A DNA stretch of 52,925 nucleotides from Desulfobacteraceae bacterium RAAP-1 (lineage in GTDB: Bacteria > Desulfobacterota > Desulfobacteria > Desulfobacterales > Desulfatirhabdiaceae): the NCBI GenBank assembly GCA_001443525.1, contig LKPX01000018.1, positions 1 through 52,925 of the forward strand, given 5' to 3'. The position numbers and the translations under genes are program-made. Below are positions 37,082-45,917 of the stretch, in pieces. How positions within the stretch are numbered: the stretch's first letter is position 1; each line of letters opens with the position of its first letter. A model generated the notes under the pieces. That model did no database searches. It saw nothing but the letters and a program-made list of their open reading frames with translations, and was not told the DNA's origin.

Positions 37082-37894
37082 ATGAGTACATCATCTGGTA
37101 TTGGATTCAAGAGGCGCATTTTTATTTCAGGGACATTGACGGTTCTGACCGGTTTGCACATTGGTGGAAACTCGACGGAAATGAGCATCGGCGGCGCCGA
37201 TCATATCGTCATTCGTGATTCGTTGACCAACTATCCATATATTCCCGGTTCTTCTCTCAAGGGGAAAATGCGAAGTCTGCTGGAGCGGATGACTGGCGAA
37301 ATGACCATCAGACTCAAGGGGAAAAACAGCGTATTGCATCATGTTGATGAACTCGGAGAAATGATGGCGGACGGTATCACTCTGAATTCTGCCGGTCCAT
37401 CCACATTGCCGTCTCAACTGTCAACCCGGTTGTTTGGGCTGCCCATTGATAAGCAGAACGGGTATCCGCTTGAGGATATCGTTCCCCAGCGTCTCATTGT
37501 TCGGGATGCGCGTTTGATGAATCCGGACACTCTCGAAAAAGCCAGAAATACAGATATGCCAATGACTGAGGTCAAGACCGAAGTCGCCATTGACCGTATT
37601 ACATCTCAAGCAATTCCCAGGCAGATAGAACGTGTGCCGGCTGGTGCAGAGTTTAGGTTTGAAATGATTCTGAATATCTATGAAAATGATGCTGAAGATG
37701 CGTATATCAGGGCCGTATTCAATTGTATGGATTTATTGCAGGATGATTACCTTGGCGGGCACGGCAGCCGTGGATATGGCAAGGTTCGATTCAAGGTCAA
37801 CCCCATTACGGAAAAAAGCGCCGACGATTATCGCAATAACCGCCTCGCACATCCGTCAGGGATAACCGTTCCGGATACGTTACAGCAGCAGTAG
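37082..37894 (+). CDS. csm3: Type III-A Csm3 (Cas7 backbone, target RNA cleavage)
   Basis: 270 residues from ATG 37082. This RAMP forms the multi-copy backbone on the crRNA and cuts target RNA at 6-base steps. LTGLHIGGNSTEMSIGGADHIVIRDS gives the catalytic Asp at residue 40, equivalent to the known Asp33 of Streptococcus Csm3. PGSSLKGKMRSLLER is the RAMP helix, and the glycine-rich GGHGSRGYGKVRF closes the fold. RNA cleavage should be active. Confidence 0.97.
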   Translation: MSTSSGIGFKRRIFISGTLTVLTGLHIGGNSTEMSIGGADHIVIRDSLTNYPYIPGSSLKGKMRSLLERMTGEMTIRLKGKNSVLHHVDELGEMMADGITLNSAGPSTLPSQLSTRLFGLPIDKQNGYPLEDIVPQRLIVRDARLMNPDTLEKARNTDMPMTEVKTEVAIDRITSQAIPRQIERVPAGAEFRFEMILNIYENDAEDAYIRAVFNCMDLLQDDYLGGHGSRGYGKVRFKVNPITEKSADDYRNNRLAHPSGITVPDTLQQQ

Positions 37895-37918
37895 TCTTTC
37901 CCGTTGGAAGGAGGCATT

Positions 37919-38929
37919 ATGCGTGTGTTCAAACTGAAATTTTTATCTGCGCTCCATGTGGATTCCAAAGGGTCAGGTGAACCGGAAGTTGCGGATGATT
38001 TCATCCGGTCCGATACCTTGTCTGCTGCAATGGCGATATCATGGTCAGTTTTGTTTCCAAAGGATGCTGACACCGGTTTTTTTCTGGATCCGCCATATCA
38101 AATCAGTTCGGCTTTTCCCTATATCGGGAATGTGCTGTTGTTTCCAATGCCGGCATGGCGTATCTGGAAGGAAGTAGATATTGAAAAGCGTAAAGCCATC
38201 AAGGGGATACGGTGGGTATCTCAGGGGGTGTTCGAACAAGTTCTTTCAGGGAAAGAAATCGACTTTCGTGACGTTGTCAGTCTCTCGTGTGGGGTGGTTT
38301 TATCTCAGAAGGAATTAAAGGCCAATCCAGACCTGGAAAATTATCAGGGCTGGCTGCAAAGTGAACGTCAGCGCGTCTGTGTGGACAGGTTGGGAATCCA
38401 GAATGACGGTGGTCTGTTTTTCTTTGCGCTTCAGTTTTTTGCACCGGAGAGCGGCTTGTATCTGATTGCCAATACAGACAAATCCCGTCTGGATGCTTTC
38501 AGAGCTTCACTTGTTTTTCTGGGGGATTCCGGCATCGGAGCGGACAGAAGTTCCGGGCTGGGGCATTTTTCAATCCGGGAAGAAAATGATTTGAAAATGG
38601 CGTTGCCCGAAAAGGCGAAAGGAACGATTTCCCTGTCCCTGTTCAATCCGGGAAATGACGACGATCTGAAAACCTTGACCCACATCACGGCATATGGGCT
38701 TTCAACCCGTTCCGGGTGGATTACGAATTCCACTCTTGGCAGACCTCCCATTCGTGTTTTTACGGAAGGATCGTATTTTAGTGGGAAACCCAAAGGACGT
38801 GTGGTGGAAATGCTGCCAGCCAATATCCGGGAGAAAAACAAACTGTCGTTGAACCACTCGGCCCCCAGGGATTTCAGGGCATTGTTTGTTCCCTGTGTTC
38901 AACCTCCTTATCTTGAGGCGACTTCATGA
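37919..38929 (+). CDS. csm4: Type III-A Csm4 (Cas5-like)
   Basis: 336-residue RAMP that caps the 5' handle of the crRNA and contacts Cas10. It starts MRVFKLKFLSALHVDSKGSGEPEVADDFIRSDTLSAAMAISW, the typical Csm4 opening with its IRSDTL signature, and has the glycine-rich GDSGIGADRSSGLGHF. A good GGAGG lies ten bases upstream. It overlaps csm5 by four bases (ATGA). Confidence 0.95.
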   Translation: MRVFKLKFLSALHVDSKGSGEPEVADDFIRSDTLSAAMAISWSVLFPKDADTGFFLDPPYQISSAFPYIGNVLLFPMPAWRIWKEVDIEKRKAIKGIRWVSQGVFEQVLSGKEIDFRDVVSLSCGVVLSQKELKANPDLENYQGWLQSERQRVCVDRLGIQNDGGLFFFALQFFAPESGLYLIANTDKSRLDAFRASLVFLGDSGIGADRSSGLGHFSIREENDLKMALPEKAKGTISLSLFNPGNDDDLKTLTHITAYGLSTRSGWITNSTLGRPPIRVFTEGSYFSGKPKGRVVEMLPANIREKNKLSLNHSAPRDFRALFVPCVQPPYLEATS

Positions 38930-40398
38930 TGACGACAAATCAGAATACACAGACATGGGAAGTCGAGCTGCTGACGCCACTGCATATTGGCGACGGCGTC
39001 GAATTACGGCTTAATGAGGACTATATTTCCAAAGCAGGGGCAATGGATGTAATCGAATTTGACAGCCTTCTGGAGAGTCTGTCGGAATATCCGCTGGCCA
39101 TCAATGATCTTGGTAAGACAATTGACCTTCAGCGGTTAATGAAAAATTATCGAATCAATGCTCCTGTCCGGTATTCACTGCCGATAAAAGGCGTTGCTGT
39201 TCCCAACAGCATCCGGCGGTTTTTAAAAAATGCCTATGGACAGCCATTTATGGCTGGAAGTTCTCTCAAAGGCGCCATTCATACTGCGTTGTGGACCACA
39301 TTGGACAAATCCCGATTGCCATCCCCCCAAAAATTCAGAGATTTTAGTGCCGCAGTGAAATCAATTGGCGGCAAAGATCCGTATCACATGTTTATCCGGC
39401 CGCTTCAGATCAGTGATTCGATCGGTATCGAACCTGGGGGTGCGTTGAATTGTGAAGAAATTAAGTTTTTCAATCTTCAAATGGGGAACAGGCCCGGATG
39501 GAAAGATTTTAAGGACAAAAGGACCAAAGATAAATTTCAGGATGCGGCCGGACTGTTTGTCGAATGCCTGAAACCAGGCATCAAGCTTTGTCTTCAGGCA
39601 AAACTCGATTGTTTTTTGAATTCATCCAATATTAAAAAAGCTGCGGGTATCACGGAATGTTCCGATCTGTCACAGTTTCAGACATTGCTTCAGGCCATGA
39701 ATGCGCATAGCCTGCATCTGGCAACGCGTGAACAGGCCTTTTTTTCAGGATATAAAACAGAAACTGCCAGCGTTATGGCGTTTTACGATAAACTGATTTA
39801 TCAGATACAGGCTCTCGGCCAGGATTCCGGAACAGCATTTTTACGCCTTTCATGGGGAAGTGGATGGCGGGGAATGACAGGAGACTGGATAGATGACGAT
39901 ACGCTGAAAGAAGTACGCACGCAAAAAAAACTAGGGAGAACTGGCGTTGATATCTTCCCCAAAACCCGGCGGCTTGCAATGGATACTCAAAAAGGAACAC
40001 CTTGTCTGCCCCTGGGATGGATTCGAATTCAACCCATTGAAAATAAAAAGTTTTCTTTAATCATAAATTCTGCAGCAAGCACCATTCCGGAAAGCAGTCC
40101 ACAACCGCCGGCAGTTGCGTCCGTTCCAACACCACCGTCCGATCCGGAAGCCGAATACCAGGAAAAACTGACACAGTTTCAGAATAATGTCGAGAAATGC
40201 AGAAATTTTCAGGGTGACATCGGCAGATTGGCAGCCATCGTCAATACACAAAAAGATGACCGCCTGAAACAGGCGATGTGCATGGTTCTGAAAGAAAAAG
40301 CAGAGGCGCTGCCGAAGAAAGCATTTACAAAAGCCATTAACGAAAACAAATCCTGGGCAACAACGCTGAAAATGCTTTTTGATGCCAATGAATGTTGA
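38926..40398 (+). CDS. csm5: Type III-A Csm5 with C-terminal extension
   Basis: 490-residue RAMP at the 3' end of the crRNA. The first 370 residues are Csm5: WEVELLTPLHIGDGVEL, FMAGSSLKGAIHTALWT, and FLRLSWGSGWRGMTGDW. After about residue 380 there is a proline-rich linker (SSPQPPAVASVPTPPSDPEAE) and then an added ~85-residue helical domain. Some Csm5 proteins of environmental bacteria carry such tails, but I do not recognise this one. Csm5 is needed for crRNA maturation, so the tail could recruit a host nuclease; this is inference. Confidence 0.93.
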   Translation: MMTTNQNTQTWEVELLTPLHIGDGVELRLNEDYISKAGAMDVIEFDSLLESLSEYPLAINDLGKTIDLQRLMKNYRINAPVRYSLPIKGVAVPNSIRRFLKNAYGQPFMAGSSLKGAIHTALWTTLDKSRLPSPQKFRDFSAAVKSIGGKDPYHMFIRPLQISDSIGIEPGGALNCEEIKFFNLQMGNRPGWKDFKDKRTKDKFQDAAGLFVECLKPGIKLCLQAKLDCFLNSSNIKKAAGITECSDLSQFQTLLQAMNAHSLHLATREQAFFSGYKTETASVMAFYDKLIYQIQALGQDSGTAFLRLSWGSGWRGMTGDWIDDDTLKEVRTQKKLGRTGVDIFPKTRRLAMDTQKGTPCLPLGWIRIQPIENKKFSLIINSAASTIPESSPQPPAVASVPTPPSDPEAEYQEKLTQFQNNVEKCRNFQGDIGRLAAIVNTQKDDRLKQAMCMVLKEKAEALPKKAFTKAINENKSWATTLKMLFDANEC

Positions 40399-40461
40399 AC
40401 TCCATAAATACTTCTATTTTTTTCAGTAGGTTAAATCCTGAATTTTTCAGGAGGATTTCCT

Positions 40462-41808
40462 ATGGCCAACGTTTATCTTTCATTTCTGGGCACGAACGAC
40501 TACATAGAATGCTATTATGTAGCTGGCGATTTTAAAACCCCTGAGCCGGTTCGATTTGTCCAGGAGGCGACCATTCTGCAAAATTGCGCAAAATGGGGTG
40601 CTGAAGACCGTATCTTTATCTTTACCACGGACGACGCAGAGAAAATAAACTGGAAGGATGACGGGCATTGCGATTTCAAGACAAAAGAAGTTAAGCGCTG
40701 CGAAGGGGTGGAAACCCGGTTGAAAAAACTGGCTTTGAAAACACCATTCAAAAAGATTCCGATAAAACCCGGTTATGACCAGGATGAAATATGGCACCAA
40801 TTCGATGCCGTATTCGATTTGCTGAATCCTGGAGACAATGTCATTTTTGACGTAACCCATGCGTTTCGTTCCATTCCCATGCTGGCGCTGGTTGTGATTC
40901 AATATGCCAAGATATTTAAATCCGTCACATTGAAAGGAATATATTATGGCGCTTTTGAGGCATTGGGAAGTGTTCAGACGGTAAGGGATATGCCAGTGGA
41001 ACAACGCAATGCTCCGCTGGTTGATCTGACCCCTTTAGCCCAATTGATGGACTGGACCGTTGCGACAGACCGGTTTCTTAAAAGCGGTGATACCGCCCTG
41101 ATGGGTGAATTGGCAAAAAGCAGTGTTGCGAACATTCTCAAAGACAGCACGGGGAAAAATGCAAATGCTCAGAAGATCGAAAATATGCAAAAGCCCTTTG
41201 AACAAATGAGTTTGATGCTTTCAACCTGTCGTGGTCGAGACATAAGTCAAGTTGCTGAAAATCTGAAACAGGCGGTGGTTGCCTGCCGCGATATGGAACT
41301 TTTGCTGCCGCCTTTTAAAAGACTGTTTGGCCATATCGAGCAACGAATTGAAGCTTTTTCCGGGAATTATCTGGTGGATGGTTTTGCGGCGGTTCGGTGG
41401 TGTTGTGAACATAATCTGATCCAACGGGGCTTCACCATTCTGGAAGAACTCCTGATTTCTTTTGTTGTGAAAGAAACCGGCGGCGATGAATCGAATAAAG
41501 ACTTGAGAGATATCGCTTCTCAGTCTTTTAAAATCATCGAGCTGAAAAAGCAGGAAAAACCGGAAGAATGGAAGAAGCCTGCCGGTGAGAAGGAAAATAG
41601 AGATATCACAAAACGCATGATTGTATTTATCCTCAGCAAGGGGGATATCTACAAGAACTATGCGGGTATTCGTGACTTACGCAATGACCTGAACCATGCG
41701 GGGCATGTCGAGGGCGCCAAACCTGTTGCGGAGGCAGGCAGTTTTGCCAAAAAACTCAAAGAATTGTGTGAAGCGGCGGAAAGCATTCTCGCACCTGATA
41801 TCCGCTGA
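40462..41808 (+). CDS. CARF-HEPN ribonuclease, Csx1/Csx2 (TIGR02221) family, second copy
   Basis: 448 residues. The CARF domain starts MANVYLSFLGTNDYIECYY, and the ligand motif FDVTHAFRSIPML has D130 and H133. The HEPN domain has RNDLNH at 407-412, an intact RX4H motif. It is 63 bases after csm5, with AGGAGG upstream, and so belongs to the Csm transcript. It is clearly diverged from the copy at 20130, so the two may answer to different ring sizes or cut different RNAs. Confidence 0.92.
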   Translation: MANVYLSFLGTNDYIECYYVAGDFKTPEPVRFVQEATILQNCAKWGAEDRIFIFTTDDAEKINWKDDGHCDFKTKEVKRCEGVETRLKKLALKTPFKKIPIKPGYDQDEIWHQFDAVFDLLNPGDNVIFDVTHAFRSIPMLALVVIQYAKIFKSVTLKGIYYGAFEALGSVQTVRDMPVEQRNAPLVDLTPLAQLMDWTVATDRFLKSGDTALMGELAKSSVANILKDSTGKNANAQKIENMQKPFEQMSLMLSTCRGRDISQVAENLKQAVVACRDMELLLPPFKRLFGHIEQRIEAFSGNYLVDGFAAVRWCCEHNLIQRGFTILEELLISFVVKETGGDESNKDLRDIASQSFKIIELKKQEKPEEWKKPAGEKENRDITKRMIVFILSKGDIYKNYAGIRDLRNDLNHAGHVEGAKPVAEAGSFAKKLKELCEAAESILAPDIR

Positions 41809-42153
41809 ACAAATCCGGATATCATCCTTGTTGGTGACATCCACGTCCGGAGTGAGAATCACCTGGATGGCCGGGATGGCGACGAACCGCTGCTTCAGAT
41901 ATCGAAGTGGCGGCGACGCCTGCCGATCTGACAGCTTGCACTCGATGAAGTGAAAGGGCTTTTCATCTGAATCCCAGTTGAGATAGCGGGAATCCGGATC
42001 CGTTTCATCCTGACGGTGCAGCGAGTTAGCCATCGTTGTTTTTCCGCACTGCCGTGGTCCGCCACAAATACCATCCATCTTGCGCTGTAAATCCTGAAGC
42101 ACTGCCGTTTCGATATATCACGTTACATATTCCACAGTATTTTTAACCTCCAT
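41809..42153 (-). pseudogene. Decayed AAA-type ATPase, 5' end and fragments
   Basis: The minus strand reads MEVKNTVEYVT, stop, then YIETAVLQDLQRKMDGICGGPRQCGKTTMANSLHR. The second half contains a Walker A, followed directly by later-domain sequence (EKPFHFIECKLSDRQASPPLRYLKQRF) with the middle missing. The frame then runs into the 3' end of the CARF gene. It is a sister of the remnant at 32327. Confidence 0.72.
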
Positions 42154-42222
42154 CGTAAAATACTCACGGTTATTTTCCGATGAGTGTTAAAATACAGACA
42201 AATATTTGGCAAGACCCAATGT
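42099..42222. repeat. 124-bp direct repeat, right copy
   Basis: Partner of 32327-32450 (118/124 identical, same orientation, no gaps). It covers the 5' end and upstream region of the decayed ATPase on the minus strand. It lies 9.8 kb from the left copy; everything between is the cas6-csm1-5-CARF module and its promoter. Confidence 0.9.
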
Positions 42223-42283
42223 GGTGACTCCGAAGTCCGCATGCTTCGTTGCAGCGCATAACAAGCAAACCTTCTTGCCATTT

Positions 42284-42315
42284 TGTCACATTTCCCGATA
42301 TCCCCTCGACTATTC
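42284..42315 (+). promoter_or_regulatory. Island promoter motif, copy 6, before the TPR-primase operon
   Basis: TGTCACATT at 42284 and CGACTATTC at 42307, identical in both extended elements to the cas1 copy. The TPR gene starts 113 bases from the TGTCAC. It is clear of the 124-bp repeat, which ends at 42222. Confidence 0.78.
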
Positions 42316-42396
42316 TGTTAAAGCCCATGAGACGGATGATAAAAATCCGGTTTTTGCAGGGCGTCATGACACATATTGCCGATAAGGGAGGTATCC

Positions 42397-43773
42397 ATGA
42401 GTACAGCCGCCGCAACACTGACCCAGATAGAATCCAGCGCCGTATTGTCAGAATCGTCCGTTTCCGTGGTCGAAGATGAATTTATCGGCCTGAGCGATCT
42501 TAACACCGTCAAAAGCGAAGTGTTTCAGCATCAGGCCCGTCAGGTGCTGTCTGAAATCGAGGAATACACGCGGGAAAACCGATGGGATGACATTCTTGCC
42601 ATGTTTTATCCTGTGGAGTCCAGATTGCCGGAACTGGTGGAAAGGGGTGTGGACGTGGAAATCCGCTCCAGGCTGGGCTTTGTGCTGGGGCAGGTCAAAC
42701 GCTTCGACGATGCGCTGTCCGAACTGTCCGTCTGTGTGGCGCGCGATCCGGAAAGTTTTTCATATCACGGTTCTCTGGCCTACACCGCTTACAATTCCCT
42801 TTACGCCGCCAAAAACAAGGAAATCGTTCTGGCCGGAAATCTTAAAAAACAGCGGATTGAGCTGGCGCACCGCCATTTTCAAAAAGCCCAGCTTCTGCGA
42901 CCTGACGGCGTCACCAACTTTTATCGGGAAGGCATGCTGTTCAAACAACTGGAAGGAAAACCGGATCGCGCTCTGCCTTTGTTTAAAACCGCGGTGACCC
43001 ACTGGGAAGCTCTGAACGCGACGCAGCGGGAAGAACGTCATCAGGAAAGAAAGAACTACGTCAAGTCACTGTATCAACTGGCCAGTTTGCTGCTGGACAC
43101 AGGCAATGCCATGGAATCGCTCCGGCTGCTCAAAACCTGTCTGGTTGAAGATGAAAAAAGCAATCATCTGTCGCTCCTGTTCAAGTATTTTGCGCTGGGA
43201 AAAGTGAATTATCATCTCAATCAACTGGCGGATGCCCGCGATGCGCTGCTCTTTGCGCTCAAGTGTACCAATGATGCCAACGATGATTTTGTGCATGAGC
43301 TTTTAGCCAGAATTTATCTGGGCATGGATAATCTGAGCCGGGCGTGGGAAATCATAGACAAGGTGCCTCTAAAAGCCAGACGTCCGTATTACCGCTGGAC
43401 CGAAGCCGACATCCTGTGCGCGATGAAAATCTTCGACAAGGCCCGCACGGTACTCATTCAATGTCAGGAACGGGATAGCCGCTCGCGTCACAAGTCATTG
43501 ATTCGTCTTGTCCGCATCGAATATCTCAGCGGTAACTATCAGAAGGCGTCCGAATACGCCGAAGCCGCCGTGCGGTTCTTTCAGGAAAAATGGGGGAAGC
43601 CTTTGGATGACGGCTTGTTCTGGCAGTCCGCCAGTCAACTGCGTCTTGGAAACCTGAAGGAAGCCCGAGCTCTGGCAATGTCGTTGAAAGCCCAGAATTC
43701 CCGGCATGAAAAGCTGGGCAAGCTGATGGCGGCCCTGGAGAAAAGCGAGAAAACCGTGTCCGGCGCTTCCTGA
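42397..43773 (+). CDS. TPR-repeat protein paired with the primase-polymerase
   Basis: 458 residues from ATG 42397 (GGGAGG upstream). It is made of helical TPR-type units, for example VKRFDDALSELSVCVARDPESFSY, AHRHFQKAQLLRPDG, LADARDALLFALKCTN and GNLKEARALAMSLKAQN. No catalytic motif was seen. It lies 87 bases before the primase-polymerase gene and shares its promoter motif. A close paralogue, broken, lies at 45918. TPR stacks bind peptides, so it may tether the polymerase to another part of the system. It has no visible relation to the TPR-CHAT proteins beyond repeats. Confidence 0.8.
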   Translation: MSTAAATLTQIESSAVLSESSVSVVEDEFIGLSDLNTVKSEVFQHQARQVLSEIEEYTRENRWDDILAMFYPVESRLPELVERGVDVEIRSRLGFVLGQVKRFDDALSELSVCVARDPESFSYHGSLAYTAYNSLYAAKNKEIVLAGNLKKQRIELAHRHFQKAQLLRPDGVTNFYREGMLFKQLEGKPDRALPLFKTAVTHWEALNATQREERHQERKNYVKSLYQLASLLLDTGNAMESLRLLKTCLVEDEKSNHLSLLFKYFALGKVNYHLNQLADARDALLFALKCTNDANDDFVHELLARIYLGMDNLSRAWEIIDKVPLKARRPYYRWTEADILCAMKIFDKARTVLIQCQERDSRSRHKSLIRLVRIEYLSGNYQKASEYAEAAVRFFQEKWGKPLDDGLFWQSASQLRLGNLKEARALAMSLKAQNSRHEKLGKLMAALEKSEKTVSGAS

Positions 43774-43860
43774 ATGTCGAAAAATCCTGCCGCGCCGGGA
43801 GAATCTTTCGGCTCCCGACGATGGCCATTTTCAAGTGAATCATGACAATGAGAGGATTTT

Positions 43861-45477
43861 ATGAGCGTTCCATCCCTTTTACAGAAACAGACATCATCCA
43901 TTGACTACAAGCTTCTGATATCCCGACTGGAAGCTGAAATCATTCAGGGAAGCAACTCGAAGCGGTGCTTGCAGATTCTGGAGCAGTCCTCCATATGGGA
44001 AAATCTGCCTCCGGAAAATCAGCTTAAATGGGCGAATCTGGCGCAGATGGCCGGCGCTGTCGAGACGACGATAGCGGTTTATGGGCATCTTCACAAGATG
44101 CATCCGGAACTGGAAACCGCATGGCGTGAGCATATCGAACTGCTGATCATGCTGGACAGGAGGACGGAAGTCGCTCAGGTGATGGCAGCCGCGAAACCTC
44201 ACTTGGGGGAAAATCAGCTTCAGGCGTGTTTGAACCAGACGCAAAACGTCGCACCTCAAAGTCCGGAAATCGATATTACCGCCGCATCGCAGCCGTTTGA
44301 AAACATGCGGACCCGCCAGCAGGCCATCGAACATTATCTCGATCTGTTTTCTGGAAGGCAGGACTGTTTCGCCCGTCAGTGGGCCGATCGCGCCGAACAG
44401 AAGCAGGGCTATGTTCCGGTAAAGCGCTCTTTGGAGCCGAAGGATATCGAAGACCACATCATGGGCAGGCTGACCTATGGCATATATCTGCTCCGTTCTG
44501 ACTCGACGGTCAAGACTGCGGTGCTGGATGTGGATCTGGTTCAGAAATTTCGACAGCCCAAACTGTCGTCGGCGGATGTTCAGCTGGTGCGCCGGGAGCG
44601 GGATTATCTGGTGCAGCGGATTTGCGAGATATCCTCTGTTGTGGGGCTGAGACCCATCGTGGAGTTCAGCGGCGGAAAGGGCTTTCATTTCTGGTACTGT
44701 TTCGAATCGCCAGTTTCCGCCATTATTGCCAGGCGTTTGCTGGAGCGGATTCGTGGCAGCATTGCCGGTGATTTGTCCGCGTTCAATCTGGAGGTATTTC
44801 CCAAGCAGGATTATCTGTCCGGAAAAGGTTACGGCAATCTGGTCAAACTGCCGCTGGGCATTCACCGCGTATCCGGAAAGCATTCCTGGTTTGTCGAGTG
44901 TCATGACCAGACGGTGGAATTTCAACTGGCATTTTTATCGAAAGTTGCGCCCATCGCGATGAGCGGTATTCAGGCGCTTCCAGTGGAAACGGCATCTTCC
45001 GCACCGGTGTTGCTGCATCCCCGTTTCAAGGAATGGGCAGACACCTGGCCGGAGCTGTATCGTCTGGAACAGTGCTGCCCGCCGCTGGCGCAGATCATGG
45101 CGTCTTGCCGCAGCAAAAACGGGTTGTCGATTCGAGAAGAGCAGGTGCTGTTTCAGACCATCGGTTTTCTGCAGAGAAAGAAAACTCTGCTTCACATGCT
45201 GTTGGCCGACCAGCCGGAATACAATCCCCATATGGTGGATTTCAAGTTGAGCAGACTTCGAGGGACGCCGTTGGGATGCGCCCGGATTCATTCTCTTATG
45301 GGATTTACGGGAGATATGTGCCGATTTCAGACGCAGGCAGGGTACGCGCATCCGCTGCTGCATCTGGATGCTACGCAGTTTCAGCCTCAGCCGAAATCCG
45401 AAAAGATCGAAAATTTGTCTTCCGCTCTGGAAAACCTCAAGCTGTCCATTCTGACGGTTCAGCATTTTTTGGTCTGA
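43861..45477 (+). CDS. CRISPR-associated primase-polymerase (AEP superfamily)
   Basis: 538 residues. The N-terminal ~100 are helical repeats. The archaeo-eukaryotic primase catalytic core has motif I VLDVDL (D223, D225), motif II GGKGFHFWY (H276) and motif III KLPLGIHR (H335). The C-terminal domain has conserved cysteines C405/C406, C416, C473 (PLGCARIHSLMG) and C487, a set that could hold a metal or iron-sulfur cluster as in PriL. Polymerases of this kind are found beside Cas1-Cas2 in type III loci, where they can prime and copy DNA and are thought to help make spacers. Here the gene is about 19 kb from cas1, but both stand behind the same promoter motif. The active site is intact. Confidence 0.85.
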   Translation: MSVPSLLQKQTSSIDYKLLISRLEAEIIQGSNSKRCLQILEQSSIWENLPPENQLKWANLAQMAGAVETTIAVYGHLHKMHPELETAWREHIELLIMLDRRTEVAQVMAAAKPHLGENQLQACLNQTQNVAPQSPEIDITAASQPFENMRTRQQAIEHYLDLFSGRQDCFARQWADRAEQKQGYVPVKRSLEPKDIEDHIMGRLTYGIYLLRSDSTVKTAVLDVDLVQKFRQPKLSSADVQLVRRERDYLVQRICEISSVVGLRPIVEFSGGKGFHFWYCFESPVSAIIARRLLERIRGSIAGDLSAFNLEVFPKQDYLSGKGYGNLVKLPLGIHRVSGKHSWFVECHDQTVEFQLAFLSKVAPIAMSGIQALPVETASSAPVLLHPRFKEWADTWPELYRLEQCCPPLAQIMASCRSKNGLSIREEQVLFQTIGFLQRKKTLLHMLLADQPEYNPHMVDFKLSRLRGTPLGCARIHSLMGFTGDMCRFQTQAGYAHPLLHLDATQFQPQPKSEKIENLSSALENLKLSILTVQHFLV

Positions 45478-45489
45478 CGCTTTCGCTTT

Positions 45490-45508
45490 GACTTGAGGGG
45501 ATTGAGAC
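45490..45508 (+). repeat. Isolated 3' half of the CRISPR repeat
   Basis: Nineteen bases, GACTTGAGGGGATTGAGAC, identical to the 3' end of the array repeat and in the same orientation. They start 12 bases after the primase-polymerase stop. The 5' half of the repeat is not present. The following 230 bases up to the next promoter motif contain no gene. Confidence 0.88.
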
Positions 45509-45738
45509 TTCCATGTTGGGACTTCTGCTACCATTTTCCTAGTAAATCCCCTTATTGACCGATTTTGAAGATTCCGCATGTTGTGTTACGCCTGAATCTT
45601 TTCCGGCTTTGATCATCGTCGCGGCGGAAAAACCGGATGAGATGCCTTCATTGCCTTGCTGGGGGGCGAACACACCGGTTCGTCCGTACAACCTGCCCAG
45701 ATGACCAACGCTGAAATTATCACACCGCTCAGATTTCC

Positions 45739-45770
45739 TGTCACATTTCATAAAATTCTTACGACTCTTC
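45739..45770 (+). promoter_or_regulatory. Island promoter motif, copy 7, before the TPR paralogue
   Basis: TGTCACATT at 45739 and CGACTCTTC at 45762, the same offset. Sequence similarity to the cas1 upstream region extends beyond the motif (AGCGG.TGCAAT follows in both), so the two promoter regions are probably copies. The TPR paralogue begins 179 bases on. Confidence 0.76.
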
Positions 45771-45917
45771 ATATAGTGTTCTAAACCATAGCGGCTGCAA
45801 TTTGTGTTTTTTCAATCCTCAGCCCTTTCCCACCGGGGAACGGCGTTTATGAAAAACGGGGCAAATTGCTGACAGCCTTGGTGGGATTACATTTTTCAAC
45901 TCTCTGGACAGGAAATG

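Noticed and set aside
44935-45579. Minus-strand 214-residue frame opposite the primase-polymerase
   Set aside because: It is the shadow of the AEP gene, with no start signal and no family pattern.
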